Source: Arenicola marina
Lineage: Eukaryota > Annelida > Polychaeta > Arenicolidae
DNA length: 64,000 nucleotides
Reading direction: 5' to 3'
Assembly (NCBI GenBank): GCA_964019135.1
Contig: OZ025253.1
Span: 9,677,059 to 9,741,058, forward strand
The notes below the pieces were generated by a model. It had not been told where the DNA came from, searched no databases, and saw only the letters and a program-made list of their open reading frames with translations. How positions within the stretch are numbered: the stretch's first letter is position 1; the number at the start of each line of letters is the position of its first letter. Shown here one piece after another: positions 11,215 to 21,964 of the stretch. Made by a program: the position numbers and the translations under genes.

Positions 11215-12015
11215 ATAGGAACGGTCAATCTGGATACAAGGAGTCAAATCTGGATCTGAGGGGTCACATCTGGGTCTGAGGGTCAAATCTCGATATAAAG
11301 AGTCAATCTGGATTTGAAAGGTCAATCCGGATCTGAGGAGTCAATCGGGATTTGATGGTTCAATCGGGATTTAATAGGTCAAATCTGGATCCGAAGGGTC
11401 AATTTGGATCTGAGGGGGTATAAAATGGACCTAAGAGGTCAAAGCTGGATCTGAAGGGTCAATTTGGATCTGAGGGGTATAATATGGACCTAAGAGGTCA
11501 AATCTGGATCTAAAGGGTCAATCTGGATCTCATAGGTTAAATCCGGATATGTGGGGTCAAACCTAGATCTGAGGGGTCAAATCTGGATTTGAGAGGTCAC
11601 ATCTGGTTCTGGGGCGTCAAATCTGGACCTTAGGGGTCAATCTCGATCTGAGGGGTCAATCTCGATCTGAGGGGTCAATCTAGATCTGATGGGTCAATCC
11701 GGATCTGAAGGGTCACATCTGGATCTGAAGGGTCAAATCTGGATCTGAGAGGTCAAATCTGGATCTGCGGGTTCAATCTGGATCTGAAGGGTCAAATCTG
11801 GATCTGAGAGGTCAAATCTGGATCTGAGGGTTAAATCTGGATCTGAGGGGTCAATCTAGATCTGATGGTTCAATCTGGATTTAAGAGGTCAAATCTGGAT
11901 CAGAAAGGTCAATTTGGATCTAAGGGGTAGAATATGGATCTAAGAGGTCAAATCCGGGTCTGAGGGCACAAATATGGATCAGAAGGGTCAATCCTAATCG
12001 AATTGTGAAGAATCC
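11215..12015. repeat. 20-bp tandem repeat inside the foldback element, about 38 copies
   Basis: The unit GGTCAAATCTGGATCTGAGG repeats with many one-base changes and occasional indels. Most units keep GGATCTGA. The array decays at both ends into looser GGATC-rich sequence to about 12170. Confidence 0.9.
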
Positions 12016-12674
12016 GCTCTGGATCTAAGGTGTACGTACATCGGGCTTCTATGATTCAGTTCGGATCCTGGGGATCCAATTGGGATCCTAGAGGTCTATT
12101 GGAGATGATCATAGTCAAATACTGATACGATGGATTAAATCAGGATCTTACAGGTCAATACGGCGTGGTTGACTCCTATATGCTTCCTGTTACGTCATCA
12201 TGGTAGTTATGGTAAGCCGTTCGCCGAAAAGCGATTCCACGTTGTGACATGCGTCCATTTGTTCTTCCCGATGCATGGACCGCGATAGATATGGCCCTTC
12301 ATCCAATCAAGGTGTCACAATACATGAATTACCTTTCCAATTGTATTGCCCTGTCACTATCAAAAGGCTTGTAACATGATTATAGGTTTAATTCCACGGC
12401 ATATGTTTCCTTCCTTGTGGATTATCTTAATCTACAACGTGCGCATTGCACATTTTCAAGGAGATATTTGTTAAGAATAAGAATTTCTTACGTTTATTAC
12501 GAGCCTTGCTAAACGTTGTCTCCATTTGACATGCCGAAATGGAATGAAAATACCATGAAATGCAAAATGTAAATGGGACTATAGAGGTTGCTTTAAAAAC
12601 CCAAAACGTGTGTCTTTTTTTGTGATTTCGGAATCCAGATTGACCCGACAGATCCAGATTTGACACCACATATC
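12016..12674. other. Foldback element interior, no feature
   Basis: Apart from the decayed end of the 20-bp array (to about 12170), nothing was recognised. Confidence 0.5.
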
Positions 12675-12820
12675 GCGAGTTTGAATCATTTACTCCTAGT
12701 TTGAATAACTTATTCCTGGTTTGAATAATTAATTCCCAGTTTTAATAATTTATTCAGGTCTAAATCATTTATTACAGTTAAAAGCATCTACTCCGGGTTT
12801 GAATATTTAACTGCTGGTTG
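12675..12820. repeat. 22-24 bp tandem repeat, about six copies
   Basis: A loose unit of the form GTTTGAATAATTTATTCCTG repeats with variable spacing and substitutions. Confidence 0.7.
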
Positions 12821-13645
12821 ACAAGCAGAAAAAATGTTGATTAATAAAAAAACAATCTGAAGGGCTCTAACAAGCTTTCGTATGAACGTCAACGTGAACA
12901 GGAATTTTCAACGCAGCCCAAATATATAATCGCAGAAAGCACATTCTATTACATTTCGTGTGTGTAGGAAGATACGTAGATTGGATGAGGGCACACGTGG
13001 GATCCCCGGGTGGGACCCAATGGCGGTTCAGGGTAATGTAATTAGATGAAAAAACTGGTGCCCCGTTTGTCTCCGAATCGCCCTTCCCCCACCCGTCTTC
13101 CATTTACTTGGAATGTGGACAATTGGGAGGAGTGGAGGCAGGGGTGCATAGGCAACATCTATGCGGGTTGCCGCATGCCTTCGACTAAGGGGTAATCGAG
13201 CAATGAACTAGGCCTACATTCCAAGCATAAAGCGTATGCAAAAGTCATATTTAGTAAAACATGCCATCTGTAAACTATGACAATGTATCGGGATATCTCG
13301 ACCCCGACACTAAGTCTTGGGCATGTTTCAACCATTATTCATGGCATCGAGGGGGTTCTTGGTCCGGTCCAGCCATCGTGTGATTGCCTACAAAGCAATA
13401 TATGATTGTCTATGTCGATTGTTTGGGTAGGTGCCATAGGCAGCATAACTGTGTCAATAAGTATTGGTGAATCGAGAAATTGACGATGGCCTATTTTGAT
13501 CGAGCCGACTGAATAGATCGATCCATACACTAAGCGACGCTTACACGTGGTGAGCATTCGTGAGCATGAAATGGATAATCTTTGCTAACGGTAGGCACAA
13601 TTGGAAAGTATTTATTTCAGATCCTGACAAGAAAGTAACATGCTG
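12821..13645. other. Foldback element interior, no feature
   Basis: No repeat or exon was recognised. Confidence 0.5.
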
Positions 13646-13740
13646 CAGGGGCGGATCCAGGAATTTGAAAAAAATGGGTGGGGGGAGGATCCATTGGAAC
13701 TTGCGACCGGGGGGGAGGGGGGGGGGGCGCTCTGAAAATG
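13646..13740 (+). mobile_element. Possible hAT-like terminal sequence
   Basis: CAGGGGCGGATCCAGGAATT followed by an A-run and a G-rich tract looks like the end of non-autonomous hAT-type elements seen in many animals. No partner end was found before 14690, so this is at most a truncated insertion inside the foldback element. Confidence 0.3.
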
Positions 13741-13789
13741 TACGTTCATGGAGCCGGTTGCCGGGAAAAAATACCCCGTACGAGCTGAC

Positions 13790-13925
13790 TTTAGCGGTAA
13801 AGCGCCCCGACAGAGCGGATGTTGGTGGTAAAACGCCCCGATCGAGCGGATTTTCGTGGTAAAACGCCCCGACCGAGCGGATTTTGTAGTAAAACGCCCC
13901 GACCGAGCGGATTTAGGAGGTGAAA
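13790..13925. repeat. About 30-bp tandem repeat, four copies
   Basis: The unit GGTAAAACGCCCCGACCGAG plus CGGATTTT and a short linker repeats four times, directly before a G-run and a C-rich stretch. Confidence 0.85.
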
Positions 13926-14689
13926 AAGGGGGGGGGGGCTTTACCGCAGACCCCCTCCCCCCAACCCATTCAATTCAATTCAATTCAATTCAATATCATT
14001 TATTTGAGCAAGATCGAATGCATGCAATCGTCAAATACCAAAAAAAACATGATAAATTCACCAATTCTTACTCTGGAGACTCCTATTAAGACCACGAAGG
14101 TCGCTAGCATAGGAGCCACAAAAAAAACACACAAAAAACAGTGAAACAAAAATCATCGCATAATCATAATGGAACAAGTATGGGGCAACTTAAATAAGGT
14201 TATATTACACTTAAATGTACCCCCCCCCCCCCTCCCGCCACCGGGTCTCGGCATATTTTATGCTGAAGTTCACATCTGTCCCTCCTTCACTATTGCTATT
14301 ATTAAATTACAATTTAATAATAGCACACCAACAGAAGTCTCTATTATAACTTAATAATAAAAACTGCAAAAGTCATCAAATGTTGAATTTTTTAGAACAA
14401 GGAGGTGGGGAGCGGGGTACGTGGGGACACGGGGATGGAGAGAGAGAAAGAGAAATTGGAGGGGGGTGTCGCCGCAATGCCGCCATTATGCTGAGAGTCG
14501 CCCGGGTAGGGCTTACCCCATGCCCCACCCCCCTTACCAAGGGCTCGCGACTTGCGTACCGTTAGGCTCTTAGTTCCAGAGCGCTCATGTCAAGCGCGCT
14601 ACTTAAGATACTGAGCTAAATGGGCGGCTCATGATATAGTAAGAAATGATAGGTATATAGAGCTGATCATGCGACAAAGACATCCTGCA
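13926..14689. other. Foldback element interior, right part
   Basis: Noncoding, with a G-run near 13928, (CAATT)n at about 13973-13996 and a C-run near 14221-14232. Its last 150 bp (about 14550-14700) reappear inverted at 24918-25085 and contain an A-box-like TAGCTCAGT on the minus strand. Confidence 0.6.
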
Positions 14690-14944
14690 GTGGGCGGACA
14701 TAATGTAACGATATTTGCTGGGCGGACATTTTGCAACGACGAATTGAGTTTTGGGCGGACATAATGCAACGATATTTTCCGGGCGGACATTTTGCAACGA
14801 CGAATTGAGTTTTGGGCGGACATAATGCAACGATATTTTCCGGGCGGACATTTTGCAACGACGAATTGCTTTTTGGGCGGACATAATGCAACGATATTTG
14901 CCTGGCGGACATTTTGCAACGGGCGGACATTTTGCAACGTAACA
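14690..14944 (-). repeat. Right inverted repeat made of 61-bp units
   Basis: This is the reverse complement of the left end. It has the same 18-bp short unit next to the terminus, the same AAAAAGCAATTCG variant in the first full unit, and then 61-bp units. It holds fewer units than the left array (about four against five). The terminal 240 bp look nearly identical between the two ends by eye. Confidence 0.92.
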
Positions 14945-14949
14945 ACAAT
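14945..14949. repeat. Target-site duplication ACAAT, right copy
   Basis: ACAAT directly follows the GTAACA end and continues into CAGCCATCCCC, the expected continuation of the retrotransposon leader. Confidence 0.92.
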
Positions 14950-15419
14950 CAGCCATCCCCTCGCCGGGAAGCCTGTGACAACATGACGTAGTCACAGTCC
15001 CCAAGGGAGAGGGCGACGGTCCATGTGGAGAGACGCTGCGGAGACATTTGATGTAGGAGCCGCATAGTAACAGAAAAACAAAAACAATTAACACCAAACC
15101 ATAAAAGGAAGTGTAACGACTATCCAGGACGTGGGCGTTGGTGAACAACGCCGTCTGCGGAGTGTGAGCTGGAAAGAAGAGAAAGGTTCGCATAGTGATG
15201 GATCCTCATGCGGCAAGCGGTACCGCTTGGCGAACGCCAGCCGATCTGGAACCGACAGAGACCCTGAGGAGAGAAAGAAAAGTGCAGTAGCCGCCAATAC
15301 CCGGGGCCTGGCTTTCTCACTTTGAGCTCCGGGGAGGGTGGTATCTGCACAGTGTGTGAGCCCCCCCCCCCCCCACCCCGTAAAAGGGTAAAAAGGTGAC
15401 CCAGGAGATATGTACTTTC

Positions 15420-16268
15420 TGACCCGAAGCCTGGATAAACCAAAGAGCTCCCAGGGGGTGGTTTCTTCCAAAGAAGCGACGGCCCCACCGTAAAAGAGTG
15501 TAAAAGTGTACAGATAAGCCGCAACTGGGCGACAAAATTTGTCAACAGGACAAAAATCCACTTTAGACCCGAAGCTTTGGATAACCCAAGAGCTCCCAGG
15601 GGGCGGTTTCTTCCAAAGAAGTGACGGCCCCACCGTAAAAGAGTGTAAACGTGTATAGATACGCCGCAAATGTGCGACAAACTTTGTCAAAAGGACAAAA
15701 ATCCACTTTCAGACCCGAAGCCTGGATAAACCAAAGAGCTCCCAGGGGGCGGTTTCTTCCAAAGAAGCGACGGCCCCACCGTCAAAGAGTGTAAAAGTGT
15801 ACAGATAAGCCGCAACTGGGCGACAAAAATTGTCAACAGGACAAAAATCCACTTTAGACCCGAAGCTTTGGATAACCCAAGAGCTCCCAGGGGGCGGTTT
15901 CTTCCAAAGAAGCGACGGCTCCACCGTAAAAGAGTGTAAAAGTGTATAGATACGCTGCAAATGTGCGACAAAATTTGTCAACAGGACAAAAATCCACTTT
16001 AGACCCGAAACCTGTAAAAACCAAAGAGCTCCCAGGGGGCGGTTTCTTCCAAAGAAGCGACGGCCCCACCGTCAAAGAGTGTAAAAGTGTACAGATAAGC
16101 CGCAACTGGGCGACAAAAATTGTCAACAGGACAAAAATCCACTTTAGACCCGAAGCTTTGGATAACCCAAGAGCTCCCAGGGGGCGGTTTCTTCCAAAGA
16201 AGCGACGGCCCCACCGTAAAAGAGTGTAAAAGTGTATAGATACGCTGCAAATGTGCGACAAAAACAAC
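15420..16268 (-). repeat. 145-bp subrepeat array, about six copies (unit 1)
   Basis: Each copy starts GACCCGAAGCCTGGATAAAC or GACCCGAAGCTTTGGATAAC. Starts are at about 15420, 15566, 15712, 15857, 16002 and 16147. The two start variants alternate. Long frames through the array arise from the repeat and are not genes. Confidence 0.92.
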
Positions 16269-16424
16269 AAAAACCTTGTAAAAGGGGTATAAAGAGCGGC
16301 CCAAAACACGCCGCTAATGTGGGCCAATATGGCTACCGCCTATACAGGCACCCCTGAAGGCCAAGTACCAATACTACTGAAGCCGGGTACCTCGGGCCAC
16401 GCTTACTGGGCCACGCTTACAGAG

Positions 16425-16585
16425 CCACGCCCCAGGCGGACGCGGGCGCATGCGCTGGTGGCGTGATGCTAAGGTGCGCGGTATGGGTGAATTATGTTAA
16501 GCAGCCCGCCCCAGGCGGACGCAGGCGCATACGCTGCTGGCGTGGTACTACGGTGTGCGGGATGGGTGAACTATGTTAAGCAGCC
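16425..16585. repeat. About 79-bp repeat, two copies (unit 1)
   Basis: Each copy starts GCCCCAGGCGGACGC and ends near TATGTTAAGCAGCCC. The same segment has two copies in unit 3 and three in unit 2. Confidence 0.85.
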
Positions 16586-16678
16586 CGGCTTTGTCTGAAA
16601 CACGCGCGAGATCCTGGAGCGCCACTCGCATTGAATCCCGGGGCGTGGGGCGGGATCCTGGCGGTTGGGATGGGATAA

Positions 16679-17326
16679 TTATGTTAAACACCCCGGTGTA
16701 AATCTAGTTACTGGGGCAAGGCTCAAGGTCTGCACCCCGTCTCCCTGGGCCATAGAGAAATGAAATTTGTCCGAAGAGGAAGGTTTTATGAGGCATGCTA
16801 ATTCGACAAACTCATCAGCCCATATTTTGTGTTTGATTGCCAGGGGGATTCTGGCATCGAGAGGGAACGACCCATAGGTGGGAAGATCCTGACCGTGACG
16901 GTCCAAAATACCTGCGGGTGCCACAGGTGGGCCATTGTGGGGAACCTGAGTGCGAAGCCCGAAGGCTGATTGTTCAACGGCAACGGACGGCAGTGCAATG
17001 CTTGCACGTTGGGAGTCGTTGCTGTCGTCCAACGTCGGCTCTGGGCCTGGCGATGACTCCGTCGCTTGCGTCGCTGCAGCAGGGGTCGCGTGTTGTGCTG
17101 CTATGGCCGCTTTGACGGCAGCCTAGACCGCCTCGCTGATTACACTGGACAGGGACTGCGTCACTTGGGTGGTCACGGTTTGGACCAGAATCGCCTCGTC
17201 GGATGGCGAGCTGACTGGCGACCGAGGGTCTGGGAGTGGCTGCGGATTTGTCTTTGGGGACATGGGCCTCCTTCCTATCTTCCTGGTGGACCACGGGGCA
17301 GAGGAAATCTGCTGACGTTTTGGCAT
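16679..17326 (-). pseudogene. Truncated gag N-terminus, unit 2, with an internal stop
   Basis: The frame starts at the ATG at 17326 (MPKRQQISS) and follows the gag of 9273-10415 to the phrase LAPVTR, then runs into an unrelated tail (FTPGCLT) and stops at 16679. A TAG at 17123-17125 interrupts it after SVISEAV. Unit 4 has the same stop; unit 3 and the full gag do not. Confidence 0.85.
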
Positions 17327-17844
17327 ACCGTAACTGAACAACGTGAAGGAAACGTAGACATTGCAGAAACAATCAGCCATCGCCTCGCCGGGAAGCCTGT
17401 GACAACATGACGTAGTCACAGTCCCCAAGGGAGAGGGCGACGGTCCATGTGGAGAGACGCTGCGGAGACATTTGATGTAGGAGCCGCATAGTAACAGAAA
17501 AACAAAAACAATTAACACCAAACCATAAAAGGAAGTGTAACGACTATCCAGGACGTGGGCGTTGGTGAACAACGCCGTCTGCGGAGTGTGAGCTGGAAAG
17601 AAGAGAAAGGTTCGCATAGTGATGGATCCTCATGCGGCAAGCGGTACCGCTTGGCGAACGCCAGCCGATCTGGAACCGACAGAGACCCTGAGGAGAGAAA
17701 GAAAAGTGCAGTAGCCGCCAATACCCGGGGCCTGGCTTTCTCACTTTGAGCTCCGGGGAGGGTGGTATCTGCACAGTGTGTGAGCCCCCCCCCCCCCACC
17801 CCGTAAAAGGGTAAAAAGGTGACCCAGGAGATATGTACTTTCTG

Positions 17845-18690
17845 ACCCGAAGCCTGGATAAACCAAAGAGCTCCCAGGGGGTGGTTTCTTCCAAAGAAGC
17901 GACGGCCCCACCGTAAAAGAGTGTAAAAGTGTACAGATAAGCCGCAACTGGGCGACAAAAATTGTCAACAGGACAAAAATCCACTTTAGACCCGAAGCTT
18001 TGGATAACCCAAGAGCTCACAGGGGGCGGTTTCTTCCAAAGAAGTGACGGCCCCACCGTAAAAGAGTGTAAACGTGTATAGATACGCCGCAAATGTGCGA
18101 CAAACTTTGTCAAAAGGACAAAAATCCACTTTCAGACCCGAAGCCTGGATAAACCAAAAAGCTCCCAGGGGGCGGTTTCTTCCAAAGAAGCGACGGCCCC
18201 ACCGTCAAAGAGTGTAAAAGTGTACAGATAAGCCGCAACTGGGCGACAAAAATTGTCAACAGGACAAAAATCCACTTTAGACCCGAAGCTTTGGATAACC
18301 CAAGAGCTCCCAGGGGGCGGTTTCTTCCAAAGAAGCGACGGCTCCACCGTAAAAGAGTGTAAAAGTGTATAGATACGCTGCAAATGTGCGACAAAATTTG
18401 TCAACAGGACAAAAATCCACTTTAGACCCGAAACCTGTAAAAACCAAAGAGCTCCCAGGGGGCGGTTTCTTCCAAAGAAGCGACGGCCCCATCGTCAAAG
18501 AGTGTAAAAGTGTATAGATACGCCGCAAATGTGCGACAAAAATTGTCAACAGGACAAAACCTACTTTCAGACCCGAAGCCTGGATAAACCAAAGAGCTCC
18601 CAGGGAGCGGTTTCTTCCACAGAAGCGACGGCCCCACCGTAAAAGAGTGTAAAAGTGTATAGATACGCTGCAAATGTGCGACAAAAACAA
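17845..18690 (-). repeat. 145-bp subrepeat array, about six copies (unit 2)
   Basis: Same 145-bp unit as in unit 1. The last copy has the CTCCCAGGGAGCGGTTTC variant that also ends the arrays of unit 4 and, with a further change, unit 3. Confidence 0.9.
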
Positions 18691-18844
18691 CAAAAACCTT
18701 GTAAAAGGGGTATAAAGAGCGGCCCAAAACACGCCGCTAATGTGGGCCAATATGGCTACCGCCTATACAGGCACCCCTGAAGGCCAAGTACCAATACTAC
18801 TGAAGCCGGGTACCGCGGGCCACGCTTACTGGGCCACGCTCACA

Positions 18845-19088
18845 GAGCCACGCCCCAGGCGGACGCGGGCGCATGCGCTGGTGGCGTGATGCTAAGGTGC
18901 GCGGTATGGGTGAATTATGTTAAGCAGCCCGCCCCAGGCGGACGCAGGCGCATACGCTGCTGGCGTGATACTACGGTGTGCGGGATGGGTGAACTATGTT
19001 AAGCAGCCCGCCCCAGGCGGACGCAGGCGCATACGCTGCTGGCGTGATACTACGGTGTGCGGGATGGGTGAACTATGTTAAGCAGCCC
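18845..19088. repeat. About 79-bp repeat, three copies (unit 2)
   Basis: GCCCCAGGCGGACGC starts at about 18849, 18929 and 19009. The second and third copies look identical by eye, a recent expansion relative to the two-copy state elsewhere. Confidence 0.88.
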
Positions 19089-19180
19089 GGCTTTGTCTGA
19101 AACACGCGCGAGATCCTGGAGCGCCACTCGCATTGAATCCCGGGGCGTGTGGCGGGATCCTGGCGGTTGGGATGGGATAA

Positions 19181-19828
19181 TTATGTTAAACACCCCGGTG
19201 TAAATCTGGTTACTGGGGCAAGGCTCAAGGTCTGCACCCCGTCTCCCTGGGCCATAGAGAGATGAAATTTGTCCGAAGAGGAAGGTTTTATGAGGCATGC
19301 TAATTCGACAAACTCATCAGCCCATATTTTGTGTTTGATTGCCAGGGGGATTCTGGCATCGAGAGGGAACGACCCATAGGTGGGAAGATCCTGACCGTGA
19401 CGGTCCAAAATACCTGCGGGTGCCACAGGTGGGCCATTGTGGGGAACCTGAGTGCGAAGCCCGAAGGCTGATTGTTCAACGGCAACGGACGGCAGTGCAA
19501 TGCTTGCACGTTGGGGGTCGTTGCTGTCGTCCAACGTCGGCTCGGGGCCTGGCGATGACTCCGTCGCTTGCGTCGCTGCAGCAGCGGTCGCGTGTTGTGC
19601 TGCTATGGCCGCTTTGACGGCAGCCTGGACCGCCTCGCTGATTACACTGGACAGGGACTGCGTCACTTGGGTGGTCACGGTTTGGACCAGAACTGCCTCG
19701 TCGGATGGCGAGCTGACTGGCGACCGAGGGTCTGGGAGTGGCTGCGGATTTGTCTTTGGGGACATGGGCCTCCTTCCCCTCTTCCTGGTGGACCACGGGG
19801 CAGAGGAAGTCTGCTGACGTTTTGGCAT
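19181..19828 (-). CDS. Truncated gag N-terminus, unit 3, open
   Basis: A frame open from the ATG at 19828 (MPKRQQTSS) to 19181 encodes 215 residues: the gag N-terminal region followed by the FTPGCLT tail created by the unit junction. It keeps CAG where units 2 and 4 have TAG. The frame also stays open upstream into the leader to about 20074, but no start there is preferred. It lacks the zinc-binding region, so it is not expected to work as a full Gag. Confidence 0.55.
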   Translation of the reverse strand: MPKRQQTSSAPWSTRKRGRRPMSPKTNPQPLPDPRSPVSSPSDEAVLVQTVTTQVTQSLSSVISEAVQAAVKAAIAAQHATAAAATQATESSPGPEPTLDDSNDPQRASIALPSVAVEQSAFGLRTQVPHNGPPVAPAGILDRHGQDLPTYGSFPLDARIPLAIKHKIWADEFVELACLIKPSSSDKFHLSMAQGDGVQTLSLAPVTRFTPGCLT

Positions 19829-21330
19829 ACTGTAACTGAACAACGTGAAGGAAACGTAGACATTGCAGAAACAATCAGCCATCGCCTCGCCGGGAAGCCT
19901 GTGACAACATGACGTAGTCACAGTCCCCAAGGGAGAGGGCGACGGTCCATGTGGAGAGACGCTGCGGAGCCATTTGATGTAGGAGCCGCATAGTAACAGA
20001 AAAACAAAAACAATTAACACCAAACCATAAAAGGAAGTGTAACGACTATCCAGGACGTGGGCGTTGGTGAACAACGCCGTCTGCGGAGTGTGAGCTGGAA
20101 AGAAGAGAAAGGTTCGCGTAGTGATGGATTCTCATGCGGCAAGCGGTACCGCTTGGCGAACGCCAGCCGATCTGGAACCGACAGAGACTCTGAGGAGAGA
20201 AAGAAAAGTGTAGTAGCCGCCCAATACCCGGGGCCTGACTTTCTCACTTTGAGCTCCCGGGAGGGTGGTATCTGCACAGTGTGTGAGCCCCCCCCCCCCC
20301 ACACCCCGTAAAAGGGTAAAAAGGTGACCCAGGAGATATGTACTTTCTGACCCGAAGCCTGGATAAACCAAAGAGCTCACAGGGGGTGGTTTCTTCCAAA
20401 GAAGCGACGGCCCCACCGTAAAAGAGTGTAAAAGTGTACAGATAAGCCGCAACTGGGCGACAAAATTTGTCAACAGGACAAAAATCCACTTTCAGACCCG
20501 AAGCCTGGATAAACCAAAGAGCTCCCAGGGGGCGGTTTCTTCCAAAGAAGCGACGGCCCCACCGTAAAAGAGTGTAAAAGTGTATAGATACGCTGCAAAT
20601 GTGCGACAAAATTTGTCAACAGGACAAAAATCCACTTTAGACCCGAAGCCTGTAAAAACCAAAGAGCTCCCAGGGGGCGGTTTCTTCCAAAGAAGCGACG
20701 GCCCCACCGTCAAAGAGTGTAAAAGTGTACAGATACGCCGCAAATGTGCGACAAAAATTGTCAACAGGACAAAACCTACCTTCAGACCCGAAGCCTGGAT
20801 AAACCAAAGAGCTCCCAGTGAGCGGTTTCTTCCACAGAAGCGACGGCCCCACCGTAAAAGAGTGTAAAAGTGTATAGATACGCTGCAAATGTGCGACAAA
20901 AACAACAAAAACCTTGTAAAAGGGGTATAAAGAGCGGCCCAAAACACGCCGCTAATGTGGGCCAATATGGCTACCGCCTATACAGGCACCCCTGAAGGCC
21001 AAGTACCAATACTACTGAAGCCGGGTACCTCGGGCCACGCTTACTGGGCCACGCTTACAGAGCCACGCCCCAGGCGGACGCGGGCGCATGCGCTGGTGGC
21101 GTGATGCTAAGGTGCGCGGTATGGGTGAATTATGTTAAGCAGCCCGCCCCAGGCGGACGCAGGCGCATACGCTGCTGGCGTGATACTACGGTGTGCGGGA
21201 TGGGTGAACTATGTTAAGCAGCCCGGCTTTGTCTGAAACACGCGCGAGATCCTGGAGCGCCACTCGCATTGAATCCCGGGGCGTGGGGCGGGATCCTGGC
21301 GGTTGGGATGGGATAATTATGTTAAACACC
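19191..21330 (-). repeat. Unit 3 of the tandem leader array (about 2.1 kb)
   Basis: Same order as unit 2 but with fewer 145-bp copies. The leader carries GAGCCATTTG and TTCGCGTAGTG, shared with unit 4. The gag piece resembles that of unit 1. Confidence 0.88.
20349..20905 (-). repeat. 145-bp subrepeat array, about four copies (unit 3)
   Basis: Same unit as above. The lower copy number accounts for the shorter length of unit 3. Confidence 0.9.
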
Positions 21331-21964
21331 CCGGTGTAAATCTAGTTACTGGGGCAAGGCTCAAGGTCTGCACCCCGTCTCCCTGGGCCATAGAGAAATG
21401 AAATTTGTCCGAAGAGGAAGGTTTTATGAGGCATGCTAATTCGACAAACTCATCAGCCCATATTTTGTGTTTGATTGCCAGGGGGATTCTGGCATCGAGA
21501 GGGAACGACCCATAGGTGGGAAGATCCTGACCGTGACGGTCCAAAATACCTGCGGGTGCCACAGGTGGGCCATTGTGGGGAACCTGAGTGCGAAGCCCGA
21601 AGGCTGATTGTTCAACGGCAACGGACGGCAGTGCAATGCTTGCACGTTGGGAGTCGTTGCTGTCGTCCAACGTCGGCTCTGGGCCTGGCGATGACTCCGT
21701 CGCTTGCGTCGCTGCAGCAGGGGTCGCGTGTTGTGCTGCTATGGCCGCTTTGACGGCAGCCTAGACCGCCTCGCTGATTACACTGGACAGGGACTGCGTC
21801 ACTTGGGTGGTCACGGTTTGGACCAGAATCGCCTCGTCGGATGGCGAGCTGACTGGCGACTGAGGGTCTGGGAGTGGCTGCGGATTTGTCTTTGGGGACA
21901 TGGGCCTCCTTCCTATCTTCCTGGTGGACCACGGGGCAGAGGAAATCTGCTGACGTTTTGGCAT
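21317..21964 (-). pseudogene. Truncated gag N-terminus, unit 4, with an internal stop
   Basis: Start ATG at 21964, TAG at 21761-21763, then the same frame continues to the FTPGCLT tail and the stop at 21317. It shares the stop and the small substitutions of unit 2. Confidence 0.85.

Larger units (their letters stand above)
10463..14944. mobile_element. 4,482-bp foldback-type element with tandem-unit inverted repeats
   Basis: The element begins TGTTACGTTGCAAAATGTCC and ends with the exact reverse complement. It is flanked by ACAAT on both sides, and three paralogous copies of the target (near 17368, 19871 and 22008) show the empty site, so the boundaries are exact. The inverted ends are long and built of 61-bp tandem units. 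The interior (10813-14689) is noncoding: a 20-bp array, two shorter arrays, homopolymers and a (CAATT)n run at about 13973-13996. No transposase is encoded, so it must be mobilised in trans. Ends of the TGTNR type occur in Ginger-like transposons, and TG...CA with a 5-bp duplication also fits integrase-type chemistry; the superfamily is not settled. A second fragment lies at 24918-25085. Confidence 0.88.
14950..16690 (-). repeat. Unit 1 of the tandem leader array (leader, 145-bp repeats, junction)
   Basis: It is the leader belonging to the full gag at 9273-10415, displaced by the inserted element. On the plus strand the order is leader (14950-15360), C-run (about 15361-15375), 145-bp array (15420-16268), a CG-rich segment with two ~79-bp repeats, and the junction TTATGTTAAACACCCCGGTG. 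The leader has GAGACATTTG and TTCGCATAGTG, shared with unit 2. Confidence 0.85.
16691..19190 (-). repeat. Unit 2 of the tandem leader array (about 2.5 kb)
   Basis: It holds a gag N-terminus (to about 17371), leader, C-run (about 17785), 145-bp array, CG-rich segment and junction, in the same order as the other units. Its leader matches unit 1, but its gag piece matches unit 4. Confidence 0.88.

Noticed and set aside
14603..15193. Upstream extension of gag starting MRTFLFFPAH
   Set aside because: Gag has a better start at MPKRQQ. The extension crosses the leader and, here, the inserted element.
15088..16327. ORFs of 90-200 residues in the 145-bp arrays of units 1-4
   Set aside because: They repeat the same peptides in changing frames and match no protein; the upstream leader frame is also noncoding.
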